Shown here piece by piece: positions 35,547 through 47,091 of a stretch of DNA of 64,000 nucleotides. Both the position numbers and the translations under genes were made by a program. The stretch lies in assembly GCA_029747585.1 (NCBI GenBank), contig JAPEVF010000001.1, forward strand, positions 256,864-320,863. The letters run 5' to 3'. Source of the stretch: Pleurotus djamor (lineage: Eukaryota; Basidiomycota; Agaricomycetes; Agaricales; Pleurotaceae). Each line of letters opens with the position of its first letter. The first letter of the stretch is position 1. The notes beneath the pieces were generated by a model. The model saw nothing but the letters and a program-made list of their open reading frames with translations, did not search any database and was not told the DNA's origin.

Positions 35547-36629
35547 ATGAATACCGCTGATGCACCAGCCTCCAGAACCAGTCTTCGAATCTTCGAGTGC
35601 AGATGGTCGTGGTGCAGGGCTGTCTTCCAAAGCAACCAAGAACGCATCAAGCACCTTCGAAAGCATGCGTCCGAAGCAATTCCAGTGAGGAAGGGCGATA
35701 TACAACTGCTGAGGCTTGCCGAGGACGGGGTTGGAGAGAGTATGCGTCTATATGAGTTGGAGTGTTCCCAGAAATTGACTCCTGCCACCAAGGATTCCAT
35801 TGGTGAGTGCGTTCTGTTATGTCCGATCGTGGTCATTGGCTCATTACACACAGCACAATCACCCTTCTTATCACGCTTATCGCGTTCAGTTTCTCCAGGT
35901 CTGTCGCCCTATCCACACGTCCAAACCAAACGCGGCGTCAGCCCAAGACACACAAGCCCTCCATCAGAGACCCACCCCACGCCCAAGATCCTACGCAGCC
36001 GCACCCCCACTTTCGGCTCACTTTCATCTCCAATGCACGAACATCCATTTTCACCCATACCCGAATCACCTTCGTTTGACGCACTGGTGCAGGACGCTAC
36101 TCGAGCGCGATCTAAGCCGTGGCGACCCCTAAGCCCTTTCACGCGTGCCCGAACTTCTACCAGTGCTAGATCGTCCGCTAGCTCTATCAATTCCGTCGTC
36201 AACCACCTCACTCAAAGTCCTTCACATTCTGATGAGCGGCCGGTTGTTGTCCCCACAGGGACCGCTGAGGCGTCTATGTCACCATCAAATCCTGCTACCC
36301 CTGACCATCTCGCGCGTCGTTACCCCGCTCGTCCTACTCCCACTGTCAAACAATCCCATTGCAGACAGCCGTCTGGCGAAAGCAGTATAACAAGCTCACC
36401 TATCTCTCCCCGTTCACCTCTCCCTGGTGAGGTTCAGTGCAGATCTCCTGGCCCCCCTTCACGTCTCTCCCCCGACCATTTTTCTGAGGCAAAGTTAGCC
36501 TCAAAGGATGACTTGCTAGAGGACGCTTACTCCCAGTGGACCGACCACCAAGCATACGAAGAATCGGACCCCATGGCACTTATACAGAGCCAAGCCCCGT
36601 TCTACAGCCAAAGCCAGGTATCCATATAG
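35547..36629 (+). CDS. Single C2H2-like zinc-finger protein with Ser/Pro-rich disordered body
   Basis: Two exons, with a 51-bp intron at about 35801-35851 that is a multiple of three and stop-free, give 343 residues. The only structured part is near the N-terminus: FECRWSWCRAVFQSNQERIK followed by HLRKHAS, which is a C-x4-C...H-x3-H finger. The rest is rich in Ser, Pro, Arg and Thr, with repeated SP/TP sites. No homologue is recognised. It could be a transcription regulator. Because the intron length is divisible by three, retention would give a 17-residue in-frame insertion. Confidence 0.65.
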   Translation: MNTADAPASRTSLRIFECRWSWCRAVFQSNQERIKHLRKHASEAIPVRKGDIQLLRLAEDGVGESMRLYELECSQKLTPATKDSIGECVLLCPIVVIGSLHTAQSPFLSRLSRSVSPGLSPYPHVQTKRGVSPRHTSPPSETHPTPKILRSRTPTFGSLSSPMHEHPFSPIPESPSFDALVQDATRARSKPWRPLSPFTRARTSTSARSSASSINSVVNHLTQSPSHSDERPVVVPTGTAEASMSPSNPATPDHLARRYPARPTPTVKQSHCRQPSGESSITSSPISPRSPLPGEVQCRSPGPPSRLSPDHFSEAKLASKDDLLEDAYSQWTDHQAYEESDPMALIQSQAPFYSQSQVSI

Positions 36630-36953
36630 ACTTTGGTCTTATTCGCCTCTATGGTATGTGTTTACTATGCTACCCCCAATTTTCAACTAACTCGACGATA
36701 CGATTTCCTATCCACAGTTTATTACTTATTGAACATCGCACTCAACCTCGACATTAGGCCTCCGGGTCCAACATTCTTCTCAGCTATTATACACTCCCAT
36801 GACACTTGTATTTTTATGTTAGGTACGCCACTCGGCGCTTCTTAGTAAATACATTAAATTCACCCTCGATTGGCGAGGCTGCCTCAAGTCAATGGCCTCA
36901 AGGCAGCTATTAAAGCGAACCTGCCGCCTGAGCTGACCTACTCAACTTCACCC
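36630..36953. other. Interval between zinc-finger gene and amidohydrolase gene
   Basis: About 320 bp. The sequence from 36870 onwards is open in the frame of the amidohydrolase (LARLPQVNGLKAAIK) but has no ATG before 36954, so an unseen upstream exon remains possible. I see no other feature. Confidence 0.5.
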
Positions 36954-39900
36954 ATGCATGACAGACTGGACGCGTCCAAGTTTTCTTATTTTCTACTCCT
37001 CTGTCTCTTGGGCATTGTCTTTACTTTGCTTGGACAGCTATACCGACCCTCTGTCGTTCACTTTACGCTCCCAGTGCTGAGATCGTCGGTCGAACGCGAC
37101 ACGCGGTTTTGTGCATCCATCAAACACCACGACCCGGCTAATATTGCGCCCTTCGACGACCGAAAGGAATCGGACAGATATGACCCCAAGGCCAACGCGA
37201 CTATAATTAAGAATGCGGTTATCTGGACGGGAAGATACAATGGCACACAAATAATATCTGGAAGCATTCTAATAGACAAAGGTGTCATTCAGCGAATCGG
37301 GAAGATTCCAGACCGCTTCATTACGGACAATACGGTGGTCATTGATGCTCGTGGACGATGGGTCACGCCTGGTTTGGGTAGCTATCTCTGTTCGTCTACT
37401 TCGCGTGCTGTCTGCTCAAATATTAATCCCTTCAGTCGATATACACTCTCATTTGGGATTGTTGAGCGCACCCTTCGTACCAGGTTACTCTTCTTTCCCT
37501 TCATATTTTGTTTGCCTTTCTAAAGACAATCAACAGAGTTCAATGATGTCAAGTCTAGATGGGGCACAATCGCTCCTTGGCTTCGAGTGGCCGATGCGTT
37601 CAACACTCACGACGAATCCTTGCGACTCACCGTTGCAGGCGGCGTTAGCACCGTTCAAGTCTCCCCTGGTAACAGTGATGCTATGGGTAAGTCACTTATT
37701 CTATCCTTTGTTGTATCAAACTCAAATCGACGCATAGGTGGCGAGGCATACATGGCTAAGCTCAGAATAACGGAGGAAAGGACACCAACTTCCATGCTCG
37801 TCGAGCCTCCTTGTCGGTTCAACGGCACTGGCCCTTGCAAAGATTTCCGTTGGCGACACTTGAAGTATGGACGGTGTTTTATTGTCGGTTGTACGGCATA
37901 CTGATTGCAAATGGTCTCCAGGCTGAGTTGTGGCGAAGAAGCGAGAAATGGTGGGAGTAGAATGGACACAATCTGGGCATTACGTTCGGCACTTAATCAA
38001 GCGCGACAAATGAAGTTTGAGCAAGAGGCATATTGCTCGGACGGAGACATGCCGAGTAGTGTTCGATACACTGATGATTTCCAATGGCAAATACTTCTCG
38101 ATGCTATGCGAGGCGGAGTCAAGGTTCGCCTCTCCATTCTGATTCTCCATTCCTCCATTGAAAGTGAAATAACCTAAATCAAATCGTAGACGACGGTACA
38201 CTGCCACGATGCCACTGACATAGATGCAATGATTCGCGTAGGTGGCGTGTTCCCTCCTGTCCGTCTGACCAACTGATCTGGCGTTTAGTTGTCGAATGAG
38301 TTTCAGTTTCCTATACACTCGTTTGCGGGCGCGTCTGAGGCATATCTGATCTCCAGTGTCTTGAATAGAACGTGAGCTCGCCAGCATCACACTTTACTTG
38401 ATCTCATCGCTGTATCCAGTTGGCAAAGTGAACCTACAATCGCTCTTTCCTCCAGAAGGCACAGGTGAGAAATCATCGAATGCATACTCTCTCATCTTCC
38501 GTGGTTAAACCTGTCGTAGGTCCAGGTTGGAGACATACAGAGCATCTGAATATGCCGCGCCCCTCTTAGCCCGCGCAGGCCTTCCTGTAGCTTTCAAGGT
38601 GAGCCAGGCACCTTTGTATTCCACTTTGCGTTGCTGAAGAAATGGTAGTCCGATCATCCCAGGACGAACTCGAGATATCTTCTCTACGAAGCACAGCACG
38701 CTCACCACTATGGTTTGCCTATGAACCTGGCTCTCATGGCGGTGACTTCAGTCCCTGCCAATGCAGTCGGCTTGGGCCACAGGCTGGGTACCTTATTCGA
38801 AGGTGCTGACGCTGATATCGTGCTTTGGGATGCCCATCCCCTGCAATTGGGGGCTACTCCCGTCAACGTTTGGATAGACGGTGTCCCTCAATTCAAGGAC
38901 AAGGTCTCATCTGGCCTTGAGAAAGGAGAGGAATGGAACGAGTATCCAAAACCACCCATATGGTCTAACGAAATGGAAGAGACGTTGCGATGGGATGGTT
39001 TACCACCCTTGTATCCCAAGAAACTGACGAAGAAGATTTCCTTTGGTAACGTCAAGGAAGTTTGGACCAGGAGTAGGAGAGGAGACATTGAAGTGAAGTA
39101 TCCTTCTGGCTTCCCTGATGACGACGAAGTCGCGAATGTTGTGATTGACAATGGGAAGATAACTTGCATTGGAAGCTCGCTAGCGTGCCTGGGTTCGAGG
39201 GGTGCCTCTGCGGACATCGACCTCAAGGGCGGGTCAATTTCTCCCAGCTTCTTGACTTTCGGCTCGACGATAGGTCTGGAAGAAATCGTGTCAGAGCCCA
39301 CCACTGGAGACGGTCGTCTGTATGATGCGTTCACGCGTGACATACCAAGCATCTTGGGTGACGTCGGTGGTATAGTCCGTGCCATGGATGCCCTGGCTTT
39401 CAGCAGTCGCAATGCCTTGTACGTCGGAAGTTATGTTTGTTTTATTTGGGACCGGTACTAACGCCACCGCAGGATGGCGTACCGTTCAGGAGTCACGTTG
39501 GCGACATCATCGCTGATGAAAGCTACGTTTGCCCAAGGCTCGCCTGTCATCGCAGGGTTGTCCACCACTTTCCGTACTGGGTTCCCGCACGCGATGGAAC
39601 AAGGTGCAATTGTCCAGACAGTAACTGCCCTGCACGTTCGTCTGGGGAAGCCCGCGCCGTTCGCAAGTGGAGCCAGTGTGGCTGTCAGTGAGCAGATCGC
39701 GGGGCTGCGAAGACTCTTGACCGGGTGGGTAGATGAGCGTACCGAAACTGGGCAGTGGTTTAGGCAGGCATCGGAGGTAAAGCATGTCGAACATGGAAGG
39801 TTATCAGGCGTGCTGATTTCCTTCAACAGGGTGTCATACCATTGGTCGTCGAAGTGCACAGCGCCGATATTATGGCGGCGCTCTTGATGATGAAGACAGA

Positions 39901-40551
39901 GATAGAGGACCGCAAGGGGTCGTTCATGAGGTTGATCTTTTCTGGTGCCACAGAAGCTCACCTTCTAGCGCATGAAATCAGTGGGTGTTTGTCGTTCAAG
40001 AGTCGTAGAAAACTCACGATGACTACGTACAGGTCGTGCTAGCGTCGGTGTAATATTATCGCCGTCGAGACCTTTCCCCTCGACTTGGGAAGATCGTAGG
40101 ATGTAAGCGTCGCGTTTTACGCAAACGGGATGATATCTGAAGTAATTATCCGTAGATTGCCAGGTCCTCCTCTCAGCAACGATACCGCCATTTTTAAGCT
40201 CGTCGATGCTGGAGTCAAAGTGGGGATTGGCATCAAGGACCCATGGGATGCTAGGGACACTCGGTTTGAAGTTTCAATGGTAGGTCCTTGAGACTACTTC
40301 GAGGAGATGGAGACGAGGTGTTCACTGTTCATGCAACTCGGTAGGCAGCAAAAGAATCCAGGGGACGCATCGGGCTTCGTCAAGCGCATGCTTTTGCTTC
40401 TACAAACCTTGAGCAAATGCTAGGTGTTTGGCCGGCCGATAGTGAACATGGTGATTTGGTTGTGTACAGCGGAGGGAGCGCAACCGAGCTGTCAAGTAAA
40501 GTGGTTGCTGTGATTTCTCAACAGCGAGGCCAAGTAGAGTTGTTGGTATGA
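36954..40551 (+). CDS. Membrane-anchored double-domain amidohydrolase (often labelled CE9-like in fungi)
   Basis: More than ten exons join into about 950 residues. A membrane anchor lies near the N-terminus (FSYFLLLCLLGIVFTLLGQLY). The first domain has the amidohydrolase start TIIKNAVIWTGRYNGTQI and the metal motif in PGLVDIHSHLGLLSAPF (HxH, reached through an intron). It continues with AGGVSTVQVSPGNSDAMGG, TTVHCHDATDIDAMIR, IHSFAGASEAYLI and the closing GADADIVLWDAHPLQLGATP. A second, similar domain follows: NVVIDNGKITCIGSSLA, then GGSISPSFLTFGSTIGLEEI, where the HxH is replaced by FGS. It ends QRGQVELLV and TGA at 40549. Family members hydrolyse amide or ester bonds on sugars or small rings; the substrate is unknown. 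The alternative to the 36954 start is an upstream exon. Confidence 0.78.
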
Positions 40552-40671
40552 TTTTTCGAGATCGTGTTATTTTACTCCGGAACTTTCAACGTATGTATGT
40601 ATGATGTATGACTGCAGGGACAGTTGTTTATGTATTCGGGTCTTGCTGGATGCTGGAAATGCTCTCACCTA

Positions 40672-41143
40672 ATACTCAAACAACGCCTACACCGCCGAGG
40701 AGTGCCGCGCCGCTCCGAATGCCTCTTCCTCTGGCAGCCATAAGACTTATCCCTATGCAGCTCAGCAAAAACCCAGTGAATCTATTTCCCCTACGTTGTC
40801 AAACGCGAATGCACCACTGAAAAGAATCAGACTCTCGGACCTGAAGAAAGCGATACGGGAAATTGAGCGTTCTTCATGGGGAGTTCGTGAAGACGCGAAG
40901 ATTGAACGTAGAACAGCTGGGGTAACTGGAATACGACTGCTGTCATCTGCTGGGGGTCCTTGTATGGGCGTCGGGAGGTCTGCCCTGGTTATTGTTCTCG
41001 AAGAGGAAGAGTTGGACACGGTGGAAGACATGATGAACGAGGCAAGCAACGGGCACGCAGTTTACATCAATACTGTTTGGCTACAACCTCGACAATTTCA
41101 AAATCCACATCCTCTCCATTTTCCCTCGTCATATATTTCTTAG
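40672..41143 (+). CDS. Unassigned coding-like open stretch
   Basis: An open frame of 156 codons follows the amidohydrolase. Its content (RIRLSDLKKAIREIERSSWG, TGIRLLSSAGGPCMGVGRSA, LVIVLEEEELDTVEDMMNEA) looks like real protein, but it has no ATG near its start and no clear splice link to the gene before or after. It may be a missed exon of the amidohydrolase, of the LRR gene, or of a small separate gene. No family is recognised. The opposite strand is also open for 95 codons (40762-41049). Confidence 0.35.
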
Positions 41144-41237
41144 AGGAGGTGTTATCCTCAAACATTCTGACATATAGACACGGTGAGCGCTACGGAATCC
41201 TCTGCGTTGTGTGTATTCAAGTTGCCCTAGACAAGCA

Positions 41238-42697
41238 ATGGACAAAGTATCGCTGGCAGACGACTTGTCCAAACTCGGACTCCCTCATCCCGACGACTAC
41301 CCTCACATCCGACACCTAGACCTCCATCCGTCATCTTCGCTCTCAGATGAAACCTTGGCCACGATTCTCAGTTCATGTCCACACCTTGAGACGGCCACAC
41401 TATCCGGTGTTCCCGAAATAACAGACCGGACACTAATCCTACTCGCTGAAACAGCGTCGAGGCTTCAAGGACTGGGTTTATCAAACTGCCGAAACATCAC
41501 TGATGTTGGAATCCTCGAACTCGCTATGAAGTCCCTTCCATTGCAGTGGATACACTTGAATGGAGTTCTATGTCTCACAGACCCGTCCATTTCTGCTATT
41601 GCGAGGACATGCGCGAAGTTGCTTGACTTGGACTTGCGTGACCTGCCCTTGTTGACACCGGTTTCGGTTCGTGATGTATGGACTTATTCGCGAAAGTTAC
41701 GTTCGCTGCACCTCGCGCGTTGTCCTCTTCTGACCGACAAAGCCTTCCCTTCCCATCTCGGTTCAGACGAGGATTCGTCATCGCTTCATGGAGATAAGCC
41801 CCTTCCCCCAAGGCCAACGACATGGATAGACAAGCTACCTCCTTTGATCCTCGCCCATTCGGCCGAGAACCTTCGTCTTCTTGATCTTGCTTTCTGTGAC
41901 AAGATCACGGACGAAGCCATCGAAGGCATCGTTGTTCATGCTCCTAGAATCCAAAATTTGACCCTCACCGGGTGCACTAAACTCACGGATAAAGCGGTTG
42001 AGCATATATGTTTGCTCATGGACAACCTTGATGTGCTGTCTTTGGCTCATGTATCCAATATAACAGACGCAGCGATTGTAAAACTGGCACGATCTTGTCC
42101 AAACCTTCGAAGTGTGGATTTAGCATGTAAGTACATCTGCTTCGATGCTCTTCTATGAAGGTCTGAATATGGTGCCCAACAGTCTGCCGAAACCTAACGG
42201 ACATGTCGATCTTCGAGCTGGCGATGTTAATTGGCCTGCGACGGTTGAGCCTGGTTCGCTGCCACAAGCTGACCGATATCGCTATCTACACTTTGGCTGA
42301 GCATGCTGCATTCCTGGAGAGTTTGCGTATCTCGTACTGCGATCGTCTATCACTGGAAGCCATCCATTTGTTGCTGAAAAGGCTTCGCCACCTCCAACAC
42401 GTTACGGCTACTGGCGTGCCATCACTGAGAAGAAAAGGAACACATCGGTTCTCCGAACCACCACCGGCTGTGAGTCTGATAAGCACACTGTATTACGCTC
42501 TGTAGGAGCCACACTGAAGCTTGATTGTTGCATAGAGCTATAATGCTGATCAGCAAGCGGCTTATCGAGTCTTCTCCGGAGACAATGTCATGCAATTATG
42601 TCGATTTCTGGATAAAGAAGAACGTCGACGACGGGATTCCGAAGCCAAGAATATTCCATTTACTGAACGATCAGATGACGAGATGGCGTTGTATTAA
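41238..42697 (+). CDS. Grr1/AMN1-like leucine-rich repeat protein without a visible F-box
   Basis: Three exons (41238-42126, 42183-42469, 42536-42697) give 445 residues. About ten cysteine-containing LRRs run along the protein, e.g. LSGVPEITDRTLILL, LSNCRNITDVGILEL, LAFCDKITDEAIEGIV, LTGCTKLTDKAVEHIC, LAFCRNLTDMSIFEL and ISYCDRLSLEAIHLLL. The final block HVTATGVPSLRR and RVFSGDNVMQLCRFL match the Grr1 C-terminal pattern, in which substrates such as G1 cyclins are bound by an SCF ligase. The usual N-terminal F-box is not seen: the protein opens with MDKVSLADDLSKLGLPHPDD. Either an upstream exon carries it or this paralogue lost it. The frame ends DEMALY at TAA 42695-42697. Confidence 0.78.
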
Positions 42698-43380
42698 GGC
42701 GTGTTGGGGGCTTGCCTAGAAGTGAAGTTGATTGCCGGGACTGATGGTGATGCGTTGATTGGACGCAACGTTATCTTGGGCATGGGAGACGTTGGAAGAC
42801 ATCGGTTCAAGGTACGCGTCGAATATGCTTCATGACATACTGTATAGCCCTCCGGGGGTTAGGGACATGTGCGTTAATAGACACGTTGTCTCCAGGTCTT
42901 CGACTTTGCGACGATTCCATCGTAAGAAGCCCTCTGAAGCATGCAAACCCTCGCCTTCGGTCTTAAATAGGGTATACTGCCAGCATCGAACCGGTCGCTC
43001 CGAGCATGATTGGGTTACGTCCATGGGCCAACTAGCATCGACGCGATAGATACGGAGGTGTCTATGTTCAGGGGCCATGGGGATGGATTGCGGCTGGGCC
43101 CCGTGGTATGGGGAAACAGTCTTGGGCTGGAAATCAAGACGGCTGGTTGCAGAGCCTTTGATCGTGACATCAGGGTGCGTCTAATGTCTGTTTTTTATTG
43201 GATGAGAAAAAAAAATTGAAAAAATCGTGTGGACGCTTTGACAGATAAGGTCGGAGTCCCGATATAGATCGGAATGCCGGGTTCAAAGTCCGCAAAGTAA
43301 TTGGATCGGGAAATGGGAGTCGGCACGTTCTTCGTCCAAGTCTCCCGGCGAGATTCGATATTCATTCTCTTGACTGTGGA

Positions 43381-43388
43381 TATAAGTA
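43381..43388 (+). promoter_or_regulatory. TATA-like element of the RhoGEF gene
   Basis: TATAAGTA lies 224 bp before the RhoGEF start codon. It is followed by about 150 bp of strongly C/T-rich sequence, a common arrangement around fungal transcription starts. The assignment rests on sequence and position only. Confidence 0.4.
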
Positions 43389-43566
43389 TCTCGTCGCTCC
43401 TTCGCTCCTTCGCCTCTTACCACCACCATCTCCCCGCCCCTCAATCACCACGTCCCGCCGTCGCCCGCCCCTTCCCCGCCATCGCCTCGCACGTCCTGCA
43501 CCAACGCGTCCCTAACGCGCCATCATCGCCTCCCTCGACGTACTCGACAACGCGACTCCTCGCCTC

Positions 43567-43587
43567 ATGTATTCCAGATCAATATAA
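43567..43587 (+). other. Six-codon upstream ORF in the RhoGEF leader
   Basis: An ATG at 43567 opens a short frame (MYSRSI, then TAA at 43585-43587), ending 17 bp before the main ATG at 43605. If the transcript starts upstream, this uORF could reduce translation of the RhoGEF. Confidence 0.4.
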
Positions 43588-43604
43588 CGAACACCCTGGT
43601 TATT

Positions 43605-46600
43605 ATGAGTAATAATCACCTCACAAACGATGCTTACTCGGGAGCGAGCACTAGAACGCGTCCGTTCCTTAATCCCATTTCTACCCTTCCGACCATCGTT
43701 GCTTCCCCCGTTTGCACGCCCGCCTCTCTGCAGCCCTCGGACTCCACTGCTTCCGACTCTAGTGCAAGATCACGTCCGGAGCACCCTGCTCAAGTCAGAT
43801 ATCCCCCCACGTGGATGTCAACTCCCCCTACTCCCCCGCCTGAACTAGTCAGACGCTCAGTAACGTGCAGAACACGCCGTCCTCCGGGCCCGATAATAAC
43901 CTCTTCAAGCTCCCTTCCAGTCCCTTCACATGCCCCCGCCCGTGTCCTCAAACGCCGTGCCTCTATAGCCGCCATGTACACTTGGAGACTTCGTTCATTA
44001 TCCGACGCTTCCTACAACGCCAATCATGCTGAGCACGAGGCCTTTTCCAGAGCGTCCAGTCCCCTCCGCGCCGCGCTCCTAGTACCATTTGAGTACAGCG
44101 AGTATCATGAACATCTGCGCTCACGACCGTCCGCCCCCATATTTCACATACCAAGCGATCCTGTCACAGACACTGACGAAGCCGACCCAGTCCTCTGTGA
44201 AAGCCCGGTCGATGCTGTACCTCCCCCACTGGCGGAAGCCGCTTTGCTATTGAGCAATGGAAGGGCAACAGACAACATGAGACGTTTGCACGGTTTGCTG
44301 GAGTTGTTAACCACTGAAATCGGGTACCTGTTGGATCTTCGGACTCTGGTTTCGGTGTGTCGCTAAAGCTATATCATTTAACACTCATCTGAATTTAACG
44401 CCTTGAAGATATATATCCAGCAGCTACCACTCTTGGCAGCCCGACCTTTGAGCAGGTCCCATTCCTCCTTTTCTGCCATAACCCGCGTGGGCTCATTCAC
44501 ATACGTCACTTCACCTGCTGCTCAAACCTTGACACCTGTCGAAGGTAGCTTTGCTGCTCAGCAAAGTAAAGACAAAGAACCATTACGACCACTGTTCTCT
44601 GAAGACGAAATCGCACTTCTGACTCGGAATATCGACGACATCCTTGAACTGCACGAACATTTCGTCGAGGAATTACGAATAGCGGTCAGCCCGTTCGGAT
44701 TGTCCGGTGCGCTAACGGAGGCCGATGCTCATTCGGAACGGCATTACTCCGAGACATATGAGCAAATGGCTTCAAATGTTGAGGCTGCGATCAAAGCAGT
44801 GTGCACGAAATTCGCAATTGAGGTGGGTGATTATTATACACGCACGTTCCATTCCATGACGTGATTCCTCCTTGTCAGTCCTCCCGGTTCAACGCGTATC
44901 AGTCGTTTTGTGCGAGGCATCCAGAAGCCTTGGATCTGATTCGTAAGGTTCAGAACCAATACCCCCTGGAGTGGCACGATTTCGAACAACGATGTTCGAA
45001 AATGCTTTCTTCACTTTCTGAAGGTGGAGCAAAGCACGAAGTGCCTTCGCAGCCACCATCTCCGGGAGAGCTTATTCCCTCACGCAAACGTACTTCATCC
45101 CTCACCTCCATCGATGGTGCGGTTCGGACTCTCCGAAGTAAAGCCGGAATCAGGTCCAGGGATACGTTTGCATTTCCTGCTGAACCTCTACGAGACCCGG
45201 CGAAAAGTCCTCACCGGCTGGCGTTCATGGATTACATGATCAAACCTGTCCAGAGAATATGCAAATACCCTTTGCTCCTTGATCAACTACTGCCCAGAAA
45301 GCACGTTTCTGCACCGTCGTGTCGGAAAACAGATGTTCATGTTGTCGTGGAGAGTGCTACGCAGGCCATGCGACATGTGGCTGGTTCTGTGGATGAAGCG
45401 CGGCATAAGCAAGACGTTACTATTCAGTCCAACCTCGTTGCTTCACGGATGACCTTGATGCCGTCCCTCCCTGGCGGAGCCCAGTCCTCCTCACCTCTTC
45501 AGGGTATCACACCTCCCTTCATGTCATCGCTCGGCACCTGCCTACTTACAGGGCCTTTGGACGTCATCCACCATCCGTCTGGCAAACCACTAGGGAGCCG
45601 CAGCAAGTTTCGCGCGAAGTGCCTTGGAGCCTTCCTGTATATGGGAGGTTACTTCATCCTGGCCAAGGTGGCGAAAAGTAAAGCCTATGACCCTAGGCAT
45701 TGGGTTTCTCTGTCAGAATTCGATATTATAAACGTCCGTGACGATGAAGGTACGTCATTTGATACGCTATTCCCCATTCCCTTGTACTGACACGACCCTG
45801 GTTATCAATAGCTTTACTGCCCTACTCCTTTCGTTTCATCTCCACTGGTCATCAGTTCGAGCTATCTGCGTCGTGTCAAGCCGAGAAGGAAGTATGGTTG
45901 CAAAGTCTCCAGCAAGCCATGTCACAGACGCCGAAGTGGGTGGACGAGCCCACACCGAGCATTCATTGCGATGGAAGGGGTGATCTGGTACCTTCGAGCT
46001 TGGACGGTGGACCTTTCGAAAGCATCAATGCCTTGCCCACGATCCAATCAATTCCCGAACTCGTCAACAACGACTCAGCCGGTTCCACGGAATCTGCACC
46101 TGCAGTGTTAACCACCGAACATAGTCATCCTGTCAAAGAGGACTTGTCGTCGATATCTGCCCCTCCCAGTCGACGTTCCTCAGCGACTTCGGTCAGAAGT
46201 ATCTTTTCACCGACGCCGTCAGAGCTCAGTTATATTAGCGTTTCGCGTCCTTCGCCAGCTGCCAAGGCGATCGTCGAACAGGGGCTTCATGATGTCATCT
46301 CCGAGGCTTGTTTGTTGGCCAGGTCCCGTATTGGTCAATCTGAGGATGATGTTCATTCCCTGTCACGCCGAAAGTCGCGGTCCTCTCTGACGATGTCATC
46401 GATTGGGTTGGGCAAGCATCGGACGGGGAATGATGGTGTTCATATATTCCGACGTCGTAGTTTGCTGGAAACTACGGATACGTTTGGCAGGAAGTCTGTT
46501 TCGAGAACCAAGTCTCTGGCAATTAGAAGACAGGCGAAGAAACCACCACTGATATCGACGTTCTATCCGAGCTCGCCTTCATCTGAACCATCATCATCTG

Positions 46601-47091
46601 GTCCTCGACCGATAGCCATCAAGCCTATCTCATCCTCCAATCCTCCCTCCGCTTCCAGTAGTCCTTCCGAACCACAAACTCCACCTATCATACTGAAGGA
46701 CGAGCTGGCGAAGGACTCAAAACCTCGTCACATCGTTGGAAGTATGAGGGAATTTTTCCATCCTCGTTCTGCCTCCCCTGTTTCCCCTTCAGTACCAGAC
46801 TCCTCTGAGGAGGTTGATTTTGCGGGCAAGACCGTCACTCCCAGCCTGCTTCGACGATGGGCACAGGGTACCTTGAACAGCCATCGTCGGGCTCACAGCG
46901 CTCCTGACGAGGATGGCAAGGCCCCGATGCCCGAGCAGTTCGACCCCGACTGCGACATCGTCATCGATACCCTCACCACCAAAACTCCTGAAACTCTTGT
47001 TGTTCAACCTGAGGAAGCCCCCATCATCCCTCATAATACCCATAAAAGAATGTCCTTCTTCCAACGTCTGAAATCGATTGAAGTAGGTTAG
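43605..47091 (+). CDS. Dbl-family RhoGEF (DH and PH domains)
   Basis: Five exons or so give about 1050 residues. After a Pro/Ser/Thr-rich N-terminus, the DH domain starts at MRRLHGLLELLTTEIGYLLD and continues with FSEDEIALLTRNIDDILELH, YQSFCARHPEALDLIRKVQN and the signature FMDYMIKPVQRICKYPLLLD. A basic Ser-rich insert sits before that signature (PSRKRTSSLTSIDGAVRTLR). The PH domain follows (GAFLYMGGYFILAKVAKSKA, WVSLSEFDIINVRDDE, EKEVWLQSLQQAM). The C-terminal 390 residues are disordered, with many Ser/Pro sites. Such proteins load GTP onto Rho or Cdc42 to steer actin and polarity; the target GTPase cannot be told. The gene ends at TAG 47089-47091, facing a second RhoGEF gene. Confidence 0.88.

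Larger units (their letters stand above)
42698..43604. other. Interval between LRR gene and RhoGEF gene
   Basis: About 900 bp. The first 114 bp are open (VLGACLEVKLIAGTDGDALI, then GRNVILGMGDVGRHRFK) and end at a GTACGC donor-like site; an acceptor at about 42896 would add VFDFATIPS and a stop. This looks coding, but I cannot attach it to a gene. The rest, to about 43370, shows nothing. The last 200 bp are the C/T-rich leader of the RhoGEF gene. Confidence 0.4.

Noticed and set aside
43255..43300. tRNA-like B box (GGGTTCAAAGTCC)
   Set aside because: No acceptor or anticodon stem can be formed around it and no T-run follows.
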